DNA of 64,000 nucleotides, taken from NCBI RefSeq assembly GCF_025699065.1, contig NZ_JAILWF010000002.1, positions 186,001 through 250,000 on the forward strand. The letters run 5' to 3'. The translations under genes and the position numbers were made by a program. Below are positions 25,469 to 33,273 of this stretch, in pieces. The stretch is from Nitrosarchaeum sp. GTDB taxonomy: Archaea; Thermoproteota; Nitrososphaeria; Nitrososphaerales; Nitrosopumilaceae. Position 1 is the stretch's first letter. Each line of letters opens with the position of its first letter. The notes under the pieces are model-generated. The model searched no databases. It was not told where the DNA came from and saw only the letters and a list, made by a program, of their open reading frames with translations.

Positions 25469-25559
25469 TGCTCCAGCCGGGATTTTCATCGTTAGATTTT
25501 GAACCCGGGATCACTGCCTTGAAAGGGCAGTATGCTTGACCGGTCTACACCACTGGAAC
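25469..25559 (-). tRNA. tRNA-Glu (UUC) with a short intron in the T-loop
   Basis: On the reverse strand GTTCCAG pairs with CTGGAGC, and the anticodon arm CTGCC-CTTTCAA-GGCAG gives UUC. The T stem CCGGG/CCCGG is intact, but the loop has 22 bases instead of 7. Removing AATCTAACGATGAAA (25484-25498) restores the standard loop TTCAAAT. TTC/GAA and ATC/GAT pairs with three-base bulges on opposite strands can form a relaxed bulge-helix-bulge for the splicing endonuclease; a symmetric cut would give 16 bases, so the exact borders are open. CCA is encoded (25466-25468). A TTTTATGG promoter element lies about 27 bp upstream. Confidence 0.85.
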
Positions 25560-25639
25560 CCACAAAAATTGGGTAATTTGTCCATAAAATCTTTTGTAAA
25601 CCACAAAGATTTTTTTATTGGCACAATACGAGATGTGAT

Positions 25640-26281
25640 ATGAATCTAATAAAACGAATTGATGAAATGATTGAAGAAAGAAGTTTGTTAAAACACCCAT
25701 TCTATCAAATGTGGTCTGATGGAAAATTATCTCTAGACTCTTTAGCTGGATACTCTAAGGAATATTTTCAACTTGTAAAGGCAGTTCCATCATTTATGAC
25801 TCCAATAATAGAAAAAGCTCCAAATTATGTAATCAAGGAACTAGTTGAAAATCAATTTGAAGAGTCTTCACATATTAAATCATGGATTAAGTTTGCAGGT
25901 GAATTGGGAATTTCTGAATCTGAGTTAACTCATTACAATGGATTAGAAAAGACCAGAAAAGCTGTTTCAGAATTATCTGAATTAATGACTACTTTTGATG
26001 GCGGTGCATGTGCAATGTATGCTTTTGAAAAAGAAATTCCAAAAATAAGCCAAACAAAACTTGATGGTTTGATAGAATTTTATGGAATATCAAACGATGA
26101 GGCTACCGAATACTTTAAACTTCACACCGAAGCTGATATTCGTCATACTGCTTCTTGGAGAAATATTCTTGAAAAAACATCAGCTGATTCAGACAACTTG
26201 ATCCAAATTGCAGATAAATCTATTTCTGCACAAAATTTGATGCTTGATAGTTGTTATGAATCTTATTGTTTAAGCTCATAA
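25640..26281 (+). CDS. CADD-like heme-oxygenase-fold diiron protein (candidate p-aminobenzoate synthase)
   Basis: This 213-residue all-helical protein belongs to the TenA/PqqC/CADD fold. It lacks the thiaminase cysteine pattern but has the metal set of the diiron group: Glu74 and His78 (QFEESSH), Glu130 (YAFEKEIP), His162, Asp166 and His169 (LHTEADIRH). The spacing E130-H162-D166-H169 (32, 4, 3) is the same as I recall for Chlamydia CADD (E142, H174, D178, H181). Tyr22, Tyr158 and Lys140 fall near the residues proposed there for self-sacrificing p-aminobenzoate synthesis. A T-rich TATA element about 26 bp upstream supports the ATG. The function is inferred from these residues, not shown. Confidence 0.75.
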   Translation: MNLIKRIDEMIEERSLLKHPFYQMWSDGKLSLDSLAGYSKEYFQLVKAVPSFMTPIIEKAPNYVIKELVENQFEESSHIKSWIKFAGELGISESELTHYNGLEKTRKAVSELSELMTTFDGGACAMYAFEKEIPKISQTKLDGLIEFYGISNDEATEYFKLHTEADIRHTASWRNILEKTSADSDNLIQIADKSISAQNLMLDSCYESYCLSS

Positions 26282-26314
26282 CATTTTATACTGAAGATAA
26301 AATTCATCTGCTTA

Positions 26315-26388
26315 GGGCCCATAACTCAGCTTGGTAGAGTACCCGGCTCATAACCGGGGAGTCAAGGGATCGAAGCCCTTTGGGCCCA
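26315..26388 (+). tRNA. tRNA with CAU anticodon (Ile2 more likely than Met)
   Basis: The acceptor GGGCCCA pairs with TGGGCCC and the discriminator is A. The anticodon arm CCCGG-CTCATAA-CCGGG gives CAU. The GGGCC acceptor with A73 resembles archaeal tRNA-Ile rather than elongator Met (usually GCCGGG) or initiator (AGC...), which suggests a tRNA-Ile2 whose C34 is changed to agmatidine. The T loop reads ATCGAAG, so position 54 is A instead of T. A TTTTATAC box lies about 27 bp upstream. Confidence 0.85.
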
Positions 26389-26500
26389 TATTATTTCCGT
26401 TAGTTTTAAAATGACCACAGACAAAATTTACTGGCTGCAATGAAGAATCAGAGTTATATCTGAAAGATGATTGAAAGGCATTTGTCTGAGCCGCCAAAAA

Positions 26501-27106
26501 TTATCTCTCGATTTGTTTTCTAACTTTTTCTAAAATATCATCTTCTATGAATTTTTGTTCGTGTAATGCCTGTGTAATTTGCATTATATTGGTAAGAGAA
26601 TGCAATTTAACTCCTAATTCTTTGAGTGCTTCATCTGCACCTTCCATTCTATTTACAATTACATATACATCTTCAATAGTTATGCTGGCATCCTTCAATG
26701 ACTTTATAGCATTCACAACAGAACCTCCTGTAGTAGCAACGTCATCTATCATTACAACCCTCATTCCCTTGTGAATTTGTCCTTCGACTGATTTTGTAGT
26801 GCCATAATCTTTTGGTTTGCTTCTTACATAGATTAACGGTTTGACTGTTTCAATCGCTAATGCTGATGCAATAATTAACCCTCCTGTAGGAACTGATACC
26901 AGAGAATCAAAACTATCCAGTCCTATGTCTTCTGCGATGTTATTTTGTAGCTTTTTTACCATAGTTCTAAATTGATGAGGATAGCTGGAAACCAGCCTCA
27001 AATCTACATAGTATGAACTTTTTTTACCACTTGCAAGTGTAAAATCTCCAAATTTTATAATTTCTTTTTGCATCAAAAAGGTTGCAAATTCTTTTATGAA
27101 TTCCAT
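26501..27106 (-). CDS. pyrE: Orotate phosphoribosyltransferase
   Basis: The 201-residue enzyme makes orotidine monophosphate from orotate and PRPP in pyrimidine synthesis. VVMIDDVATTGGS (about 117-129) is the PRPP-binding signature, and the N-terminal FTLASGKKSSYYVDLR is the orotate-binding region. No OMP decarboxylase is fused or adjacent. The last coding region extends normally and the length is typical. The promoter is shared with the divergent LarA-like gene. Confidence 0.95.
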   Translation of the reverse strand: MEFIKEFATFLMQKEIIKFGDFTLASGKKSSYYVDLRLVSSYPHQFRTMVKKLQNNIAEDIGLDSFDSLVSVPTGGLIIASALAIETVKPLIYVRSKPKDYGTTKSVEGQIHKGMRVVMIDDVATTGGSVVNAIKSLKDASITIEDVYVIVNRMEGADEALKELGVKLHSLTNIMQITQALHEQKFIEDDILEKVRKQIER

Positions 27107-27126
27107 GTCTAAATTAATTACAATGG

Positions 27127-27135
27127 ATTTATTTT
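27127..27135. promoter_or_regulatory. TATA box shared by pyrE and the LarA-like gene
   Basis: ATTTATTTT in the 50-bp divergent gap is about 26 bp from ATG 27157 on the plus strand and 25 bp from the pyrE ATG (27106) on the minus strand. It reads as a TATA element in either direction, and no better candidate exists for either gene. Confidence 0.55.
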
Positions 27136-27156
27136 GGTTTGTATTGTGTAATAATC

Positions 27157-28239
27157 ATGCCTGAAATTTGGTTAAATTATGGTATTACTGATGTTGTTCT
27201 TGATATTAGGGCAGAGAATTTAGAGCAAAAAATTGACTCTGATGGTAAAGTCTTAGATGATGCAGCGATCAATGAAAAGCTCACCACAATTGATTTAACA
27301 AAACCTATGGAACTTGTGATATTACATAATTCTAAATCCATTCAAAAAATTATTTCATCATTATTTACAATCTGTGAACAAAAATCATTACCTTTTCCTA
27401 AAATTTTAGCTGAGAAAAAAATAATGAATCTAGTAAAATCTGGCTTACCTGAAGGAAGTTCAATTAATGAATTTGATAACACAAACCTTTCTAATTCTAA
27501 TCTTGTTTTCATTGGTGAAGTAGAGTTTGATGGATTATTTGGATATGAAACAATCTGTTCCCGATTAATCAAAAAATTTGGTCAAGAATCAATGCTTTCT
27601 GCATATGCAAAAAGAAAAAATAATGTTCCATCTCCTGGGCAAATAACCGAAAGTTTTGATGAAGCAAAAAAATTTGCCGATAATTTTGAAATCAAAGCAA
27701 TTGAAATTGTAGCAAATTCTCAAGGTATTGTTGATTTTTCAATAGGACATCCCTCTGAAACTGTTTCATCTACAAAAATCCTTGAATCATTTGCAATCAA
27801 AGATGTCGGTCATCACAAATCAATGATAATTAGCACTGGTAAAGATTCTAGTAATGACAATCTTGGAAAATCTCTTTCATCTCTTTGGAATTGTGCTAGT
27901 GCTATACAAAATGGAGGTTTGGCAATCTTAGTGGCAGAATGTAAATCTGGTTTAGGCTCTGATGCGCTACAACAATACATTGAGGGAAGATTAACTATTG
28001 ACCAACTTAGAAATCCAACCAAGTATATTTCTGGAATGGAAGATTTATTGTTTTTATCTGAAATTCAAAAAAACTTTCAGATTGGTTTGGTTTCAATTCT
28101 TCCTGATTATTACGTTAAAAAATTAAATATGATTTCATTATCTGGAATTAAACCTTCATTAGATTATATTCTAAAAACACAAGGTAATAGACAAAAAATT
28201 GCAGTTGTAATAGATGGAGCTAGAGTTTTACTAAGATAA
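27157..28239 (+). CDS. LarA-like (DUF2088/nickel racemase fold) protein with a degenerate active site
   Basis: The 360-residue protein starts MPEIWLNYGITDVVLDIRAENLEQ, like the N-terminus of lactate racemase LarA. The C-terminal part NGGLAILVAECKSGLGSDALQQYIEG...FQIGLVSILPDYYVKKLNM matches the LarA C-terminal domain. The middle region is short, and the PH-x-FAGYSGG motif whose histidines and lysine hold the pincer nickel cofactor is not visible; the corresponding stretch reads GEVEFDGLFGYET. It is therefore unlikely to be a normal racemase. The start is ATG 27157, 26 bp after the TATA box, although an in-frame TTG lies 18 bp upstream. Confidence 0.65.
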   Translation: MPEIWLNYGITDVVLDIRAENLEQKIDSDGKVLDDAAINEKLTTIDLTKPMELVILHNSKSIQKIISSLFTICEQKSLPFPKILAEKKIMNLVKSGLPEGSSINEFDNTNLSNSNLVFIGEVEFDGLFGYETICSRLIKKFGQESMLSAYAKRKNNVPSPGQITESFDEAKKFADNFEIKAIEIVANSQGIVDFSIGHPSETVSSTKILESFAIKDVGHHKSMIISTGKDSSNDNLGKSLSSLWNCASAIQNGGLAILVAECKSGLGSDALQQYIEGRLTIDQLRNPTKYISGMEDLLFLSEIQKNFQIGLVSILPDYYVKKLNMISLSGIKPSLDYILKTQGNRQKIAVVIDGARVLLR

Positions 28240-29337
28240 AAAATTAAACAAAAAATTTGATGGTATGGGAGCACACAAAATAGCTAATCCTATGATTCCT
28301 ATATATGCTAGTTTTCTGTTTTTTGATAATGGCGAGATATCATCAAGTGGTGTTGCACTAGGGTTTCTTGAACTTAAAACAAGAATTAGCATCGCCATTA
28401 GCCAATAATTTAATAAAACAAGAATTGCCATACTTCCAAATGTTGCATATCTGTGAAGTTTAGATCCAAGCAATGTTCTTGCCATATGTCCTCCGTCTAA
28501 CTGCCATGCTGGTAATAAATTCAAAAATGTAATTAGAAATCCAATCCAAGCTGCAAACAACACTGGTGTCATTATTACTTCATGACCTGGTCCACCTTTT
28601 CCAAATAATGCTAAACTTGCAGTCATCAATAATGGTTCACCTTGATTCCATTCAATTAATCTAGATTCTGCAAAAAGTCCTTGAGCAATATCTTCTTGTA
28701 ATATGGGGGCAGTATATGCTCCATACATTGAAACTACTATTGCAATTATTAGTCCTGCAATTGGTCCTGCAATAGCTACATCAAATAAAATTTCACGATT
28801 AATTGTTAATCCACGTGATTGAATAAATGCACCAAAAGTAGGAATGCCCATAATTGGAATTCCTGGTATGAAAAATGGCCATGTTGTTTTTAATCTATGA
28901 ATTTTAGCTGCAACTATGTGTCCTAACTCATGAACTCCTAAAATCCCTAAAAGTGACAGTGTATAGATTCCTGCCATTTCTAATGGTTCTCCTATATTGA
29001 TAATGGAATTAGTTCCTACAGTACGATAAAATCCATCAATCATTACAAAAGTTATGACAATTGCAAACAAAATTCGTGGAGTCCAAGAGGCGCTTAACCA
29101 CTTTCTTTGTTTTTTTGGAGTAAATTTTTGAATTATTAGATATTTACCATCATCCATTTGTTCCAGTTTACACACATAACTCATATTTTCTAATTTTCTT
29201 GCTAAATCCTCAAATTTTGATTTAAAATTATTGTCACTAATCCTAAATTCCAACGCATACATTCCTTTGTTGAACTGTTCCACTTCAAATAATGAATTAA
29301 CTAATGAAATTATGTCATCTTGAGAAGGTTCACTCAT
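28231..29337 (-). CDS. Site-2-type membrane metalloprotease (peptidase M50)
   Basis: The 368-residue protein starts with a soluble domain of about 80 residues, followed by at least six hydrophobic helices. HELGHIVAAK (His136, Glu137, His140) is the zinc-binding catalytic motif inside the membrane, and LLPAWQLDGGHMARTLLG carries the third ligand, an aspartate. Such proteases cut membrane-bound substrates, often in signalling. Its soluble N-domain may be a sensor. The end overlaps the convergent LarA-like gene by nine bases. Confidence 0.9.
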   Translation of the reverse strand: MSEPSQDDIISLVNSLFEVEQFNKGMYALEFRISDNNFKSKFEDLARKLENMSYVCKLEQMDDGKYLIIQKFTPKKQRKWLSASWTPRILFAIVITFVMIDGFYRTVGTNSIINIGEPLEMAGIYTLSLLGILGVHELGHIVAAKIHRLKTTWPFFIPGIPIMGIPTFGAFIQSRGLTINREILFDVAIAGPIAGLIIAIVVSMYGAYTAPILQEDIAQGLFAESRLIEWNQGEPLLMTASLALFGKGGPGHEVIMTPVLFAAWIGFLITFLNLLPAWQLDGGHMARTLLGSKLHRYATFGSMAILVLLNYWLMAMLILVLSSRNPSATPLDDISPLSKNRKLAYIGIIGLAILCAPIPSNFLFNFLS

Positions 29338-29412
29338 TCTCTTTACGGCTCTTTCTTTCCATTAAATGGTTTTGTGGTTTAAAATTAAATATTGATAATA
29401 AATTATACTAGT

Positions 29413-29910
29413 ATGCAAGTAATTCTTAGGCAATTGGGTGATTGTAACATCCGTAGAGCAGATCCAAGCGATCTTATTCCTGTCATGGAAATAAATCTGA
29501 AGACCCTTCCTGAACACTATTCTGATTATTTCTATGAAAGCTTGTTAGCTGAAATACCGGAGGCATTTATTGTTGCAGAAATTGGAGGAAAACATGTTGG
29601 ATACATCATGTGTAAAACTGAATATGGATTTTCAAATTTCAAAAAATTAGGATTTGTAAAAAAAGGACATATGGTATCAGTTGCAGTTCTTGATGAATAT
29701 AGAAAAAAAGGAATAGGAAAAGCATTAGTTGAAGAATCTGTAAATGGTGTTAAACTCAAAAAATGTGATGAGTTCTATCTTGAAGTAAGATGCAGTAATA
29801 ATGACGCTGTTAGACTATATGAAAAATTAGGATTTATTATTAGACAAAAACTTAATGCATATTATCGCGATGGTGAAGATGCTTATCTAATGGCAATAGA
29901 ATTAGATTAG
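29413..29910 (+). CDS. N-terminal protein acetyltransferase (Ard1/RimI family)
   Basis: This GNAT enzyme of 165 residues acetylates protein N-termini using acetyl-CoA. IRRADPSDLIPVMEINLKTLPEHYSDYFYESLL matches the substrate-side helices of archaeal Ard1 proteins. VSVAVLDEYRKKGIGKALVEE is the acetyl-CoA loop (R-x-x-G-I-G), and LEVRCSNNDAVRLYEKLGF completes the fold. ATG 29413 is chosen because AATTAAATATT lies about 25 bp upstream; the open frame begins with a non-canonical codon at 29392. It is divergent from the M50 protease. Confidence 0.9.
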   Translation: MQVILRQLGDCNIRRADPSDLIPVMEINLKTLPEHYSDYFYESLLAEIPEAFIVAEIGGKHVGYIMCKTEYGFSNFKKLGFVKKGHMVSVAVLDEYRKKGIGKALVEESVNGVKLKKCDEFYLEVRCSNNDAVRLYEKLGFIIRQKLNAYYRDGEDAYLMAIELD

Positions 29911-29948
29911 CTCAAACCAATAAATAACTCACAACAAACTTCAATTTA

Positions 29949-30167
29949 ATGGATAAGCGTAAAGGCATGGGTGTCACAATTTTTGTATTGTGTATTACAG
30001 CATTTTTTCTTTATGCATATTTACTGATGCTATCTGAATGGAGTCCAATTGTTTTACAACTATCAATCTTGATGATTGCAGGCGGAATTCTTGGTGTTGT
30101 GGCGTGGATTGGTTATGTTATGGCAACAACCAAGCCATCATCTGCATCAATCTCATCTGATGATTAA
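29949..30167 (+). CDS. Small two-helix membrane protein
   Basis: I do not recognise this 72-residue protein. Two hydrophobic segments (about 9-28 and 36-58) are joined by LSEWSPIV, and the tail is polar and serine-rich (TKPSSASISSDD). The basic start MDKRKGMG suggests the N-terminus stays in the cytoplasm. It lies 38 bp after the acetyltransferase and is convergent with trm5, ending at adjacent bases. Confidence 0.65.
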   Translation: MDKRKGMGVTIFVLCITAFFLYAYLLMLSEWSPIVLQLSILMIAGGILGVVAWIGYVMATTKPSSASISSDD

Positions 30168-31004
30168 TTATTTTGAAATTTTTACATCCACAACAGTTTG
30201 ATAATATCTTGGACCTACAGCTCTTACAATTTTTGATCCTAAAATTTCTGATTTAACAGGTGAGATCTTCAAATAATGTTCTTCAGAAAGTTTCCCTGCA
30301 TCTGATTTTTTATCTGCATGGATATGTGAATAATAATGAATAATGCCTCCATTTTTAGTTGCATTGATGGCAGATTCTAAAAATTCATCTGATCTTTCTG
30401 GTAGCAGCATTAAAGTTCTATCTGATTTATTTTGTAGTTGTTCTTGAATTATCTGTAATGCATCTCCATTAATTGAAACTATATTCCCTACAAGTTTATT
30501 TGATTTGATATTTTTTTCACAAAGTTTTGTTGCAATTGGATTAATGTCTATGCTATATACCGTACATTTCTTTTTTTTTGCAATCATGACTGAGAACATG
30601 CCTACTCCCGCAAACATATTGACTATAGTTTCTCCATTCTGAACTAAATTTGATATTCTCTCTCGTTCTGTAGATAATCTAGGAGAAAAGAATGCATTTT
30701 CAACATCTACTATAAATTTACAGCCAAATTCTTTGTATTCTGTTTCTGTTTTGTTATCTCCTGCTAAAATTTCTAAATTTCTTGTGCGAAAATCTCCTTC
30801 TACAGCAGATGCTTGATAAAAAACACTTTTTGCAATTTTTACTTGTTTTAACAGCGTTTCGCCAATAATTTTTTTCTTTGAAAGTAATGAATCTGGAATC
30901 CTTACTATAATTATATCACCAATCTGATCAAAAGATGAAATAAGTTCTTGACTTTCTTGTTCGCTGAGTATGCTTTCCAATGCCTTCTTTAGCATTCGAG
31001 TCAT
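30168..31004 (-). CDS. tRNA (guanine-37 N1)-methyltransferase, Trm5 family
   Basis: The 278-residue protein has the Trm5-type order of domains: an N-terminal RNA-binding part, the motif FSPRLSTERERI (about 105-116), and a class I methyltransferase fold with MFAGVGMFSVMIAKK as SAM motif I. LLPERSDEFLESAI matches the catalytic-region sequence of the family. It methylates G37 next to the anticodon to keep the reading frame, or acts in the wyosine pathway if it is the Taw2 branch. ATG 31004 overlaps the RLI stop by four bases, so two translation-related genes are coupled. Confidence 0.85.
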   Translation of the reverse strand: MTRMLKKALESILSEQESQELISSFDQIGDIIIVRIPDSLLSKKKIIGETLLKQVKIAKSVFYQASAVEGDFRTRNLEILAGDNKTETEYKEFGCKFIVDVENAFFSPRLSTERERISNLVQNGETIVNMFAGVGMFSVMIAKKKKCTVYSIDINPIATKLCEKNIKSNKLVGNIVSINGDALQIIQEQLQNKSDRTLMLLPERSDEFLESAINATKNGGIIHYYSHIHADKKSDAGKLSEEHYLKISPVKSEILGSKIVRAVGPRYYQTVVDVKISK

Positions 31005-32788
31005 CCTTTGTAATAATAATTTCCTGAATCTTTTTGGTTTTTGTCTAGCCTACTTTCTAATTTGTTAACTCGTGGTCTCAAACTTTTCTCATCTCTTCGG
31101 AATGACATGTCCAATGATTTTAGAAATCTATTCATTGCATCTGCTTTTGGCATTGGAGGTGTCGCATGTCCAGTTACACCTGACACGCCTTCAAAAATTA
31201 TCATAGAGTCAGAAATTAAATCCATTAATTGTATGTCGTGATCTATTACGATTGCTGTTTTGCCAAATGATCTAACAAATTTTTGTAAAAACTTTGCGAT
31301 AGTTATTCTATCTTCTACATCTAAAAATGCAGATGGTTCATCCAATGCATAAAGATCTACTTTTTGTAAAAGACATGCTGCAACTGAAATTTTTTGTAAT
31401 TCTCCTCCTGATAGATTCTTTACAGATTTATTGTAAAGTTTTTTAATTTTTAATGGTTCAAGTATTTGTTCTTCTTCTTGACTGCCTTCAATTTGACTTC
31501 CATTGGCTTTGTCTAATAATGCTATGACTTCTACATCAATATCGTTTTGAAGATATTGTGGTTTGTACGCAATTTTTATTTTTTTATCTATTTCACCAGA
31601 ATCTGGTTTTTCTACTCCTGCAATCATCTTCATCAATGTTGTTTTTCCAAGCGCATTTGCCCCCATTATCCCCAATACTTCACCTTTTCTTACTTTTCCA
31701 GGCTCAATTGTTACAGAGAAACTCGGATATTTTTTTTCAAGTTTTGGATATGCCATAATTTCACTTCCTTCTTGAAACTCATCTGTTGACGTTGAAGATA
31801 CATCAAAAGAAAATTTTTTGTCTCTAAATCTGACATTTTCAGTTGGCAGATATCCGTCAAGAAATACATTGATTCCAATTTTAGTTGATAATACATTCGA
31901 AACAATACCATATGCTGCAGGTTCTCCATAAAGCAATTCAATATAATCACTGAGATAATCAAGTAATGTTAAATCATGTTCTACAACCATTACGCTTTTT
32001 CCAATTTTAGCTAGATTGTGGATTACTCTTGCTACACTTTTTCTTTGAAATACATCATTATATGATGAAGGCTCATCAAAAAAATAAAACTCAGTATCTT
32101 TTGATGCAACTGCAGCTATGGATAATCTTTGAAGTTCTCCTCCACTAAGTTCTTTCAAATTCTGTTCCATAGAATTCTCTAATCCTAATTCTTTGATTAA
32201 TTCTCTAGATATTCCACGTTCATCATATTTTTCTATTAGATCCTTTCCAGTTCCATCAAATGCTTGTGCAACATGATGTACTTGTTGTGGTTTAATTGAT
32301 GCACGTATTTGTTTATTTTTGATTTTCTCAAAATGAGATTTCAATTCGGTTCCACTATAATACTTTAAAATCTCATCCCACTCTGGAGGATTTTCATATC
32401 GTCCTAAATTTGGCTTTAAGTTCCCAGATAGAATATTTACTACAGTGCTTTTTCCCATTCCATTTCTGCCAAGTAATCCTACAACTTCACCTTTTCTTGG
32501 AGTAGGTAATTTGTATAATCTAAATGAATTTGGACCGTATTGATGAATTTTATCTGACGCTAATTCTGATGCTAAATTGACAATTGTAATTGCATCAAAT
32601 GGGCAAACTTTTACGCAAATGCCACATCCATTACAAACCTCTTCATCTATCTGGGCTTTTTTTACCTCTTCGTTTAGAATGATGCAGTCCGCACCTGACT
32701 TGTTAACAGGACAGTATTTTATGCATTCTAAACCACATTTTTTTGGCTGACACAGATCTCTGTCAAGTACTGCAACTCTATGGGTCAT
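31001..32788 (-). CDS. Ribosome recycling ATPase RLI/ABCE1
   Basis: The 595-residue protein splits ribosomes after termination. The N-terminal domain has two [4Fe-4S] motifs (CQPKKCGLECIKYCP and CNGCGICVKVCPF). Two ABC ATPase domains follow: GRNGMGKST with LSGGELQRLSIA, and GANALGKTT with LSGGELQKISVA, joined by the hinge typical of ABCE1. The length is normal. TATAAAT about 27 bp upstream supports the start. The gene leads a two-gene operon with trm5. Confidence 0.97.
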   Translation of the reverse strand: MTHRVAVLDRDLCQPKKCGLECIKYCPVNKSGADCIILNEEVKKAQIDEEVCNGCGICVKVCPFDAITIVNLASELASDKIHQYGPNSFRLYKLPTPRKGEVVGLLGRNGMGKSTVVNILSGNLKPNLGRYENPPEWDEILKYYSGTELKSHFEKIKNKQIRASIKPQQVHHVAQAFDGTGKDLIEKYDERGISRELIKELGLENSMEQNLKELSGGELQRLSIAAVASKDTEFYFFDEPSSYNDVFQRKSVARVIHNLAKIGKSVMVVEHDLTLLDYLSDYIELLYGEPAAYGIVSNVLSTKIGINVFLDGYLPTENVRFRDKKFSFDVSSTSTDEFQEGSEIMAYPKLEKKYPSFSVTIEPGKVRKGEVLGIMGANALGKTTLMKMIAGVEKPDSGEIDKKIKIAYKPQYLQNDIDVEVIALLDKANGSQIEGSQEEEQILEPLKIKKLYNKSVKNLSGGELQKISVAACLLQKVDLYALDEPSAFLDVEDRITIAKFLQKFVRSFGKTAIVIDHDIQLMDLISDSMIIFEGVSGVTGHATPPMPKADAMNRFLKSLDMSFRRDEKSLRPRVNKLESRLDKNQKDSGNYYYKG

Positions 32789-32811
32789 GTCGTAATTCTA
32801 TTTTGCCTTGA

Positions 32812-32818
32812 TTTATAC
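32812..32818 (-). promoter_or_regulatory. TATA box of the RLI-trm5 operon
   Basis: Reverse-strand GTATAAATC lies about 27 bp upstream of ATG 32788 and indicates a leaderless transcript. It is divergent from the 5S rRNA promoter. Confidence 0.6.
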
Positions 32819-32880
32819 CTCTTTTGAACTGTCCACTGAGAGGCGTTACCTTAATAGATGAGATTCCGTGAAGATTTTTC

Positions 32881-32997
32881 AAGCCGGCCATAGCGTTAGG
32901 GTGCGACCCAATCCCATTCCGAACTTGGAAGTCAAACCTAACGTCGCTGTTGTGCTACTAAGATGCGAGAGCTCTTGGGAAGCAACAGTGCTGGCAT
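32881..32997 (+). rRNA. 5S ribosomal RNA
   Basis: Helix I is formed by GCCGGC (32883-32888) and GCTGGC (32990-32995). The interior has the conserved CCCAATCCCATTCCGAACTTGGAAGTCAAA loop B/C region in the middle and the loop E/helix IV-V pattern at the 3' side. The exact ends are uncertain by a few bases. A CCTTAATA element lies about 28 bp upstream. The gene stands alone, unlinked to 16S/23S rRNA in this window. Confidence 0.93.
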
Positions 32998-33038
32998 CTT
33001 TCAATCAATCTTTTAATATGGAATTTACAGTTTGCATT

Positions 33039-33176
33039 ATGATTTCAATGCCTAACTGTGTTGTTTGTGGACAATCATTTTTAGACGATATACGTTTTCT
33101 AAATCATATGATGGATAAACATGGTTTTCGAAATCCTAACACCGATAAACCCGATAGAAACAGTCGTGGATACTAG
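33039..33176 (+). CDS. C2H2 zinc-finger microprotein
   Basis: The 45-residue protein has the classical finger spacing Cys7-x2-Cys10-x12-His23-x4-His28 (NCVVCGQSF ... HMMDKH), followed by a polar basic tail. A longer frame starting inside 5S rRNA is an artefact. TTTAATA at 33012-33018 lies about 24 bp before ATG 33039, which is preferred over ATG 33048. Single-finger proteins of this size are known in archaea and may bind DNA or RNA. It begins about 40 bp after the 5S gene. Confidence 0.75.
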   Translation: MISMPNCVVCGQSFLDDIRFLNHMMDKHGFRNPNTDKPDRNSRGY

Positions 33177-33273
33177 TTTTACATTTTTCTAAAATCTTAT
33201 AGTTATGTTTGATCATTTAGAAAATCTCCAACACTTGTTTGATTTGTAATTAAACCGCTAAATTATTTTTAAA

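Noticed and set aside
25469-25559. tRNA-Glu considered a pseudogene because of the large T-loop
   Set aside because: All stems are intact and a precise short insert with a bulge-helix-bulge-like fold explains the loop, so an intron is more likely.
32868-33038. N-terminal extension of the zinc-finger frame
   Set aside because: It runs through the 5S rRNA gene; the TATA element and motif place the true start at 33039.
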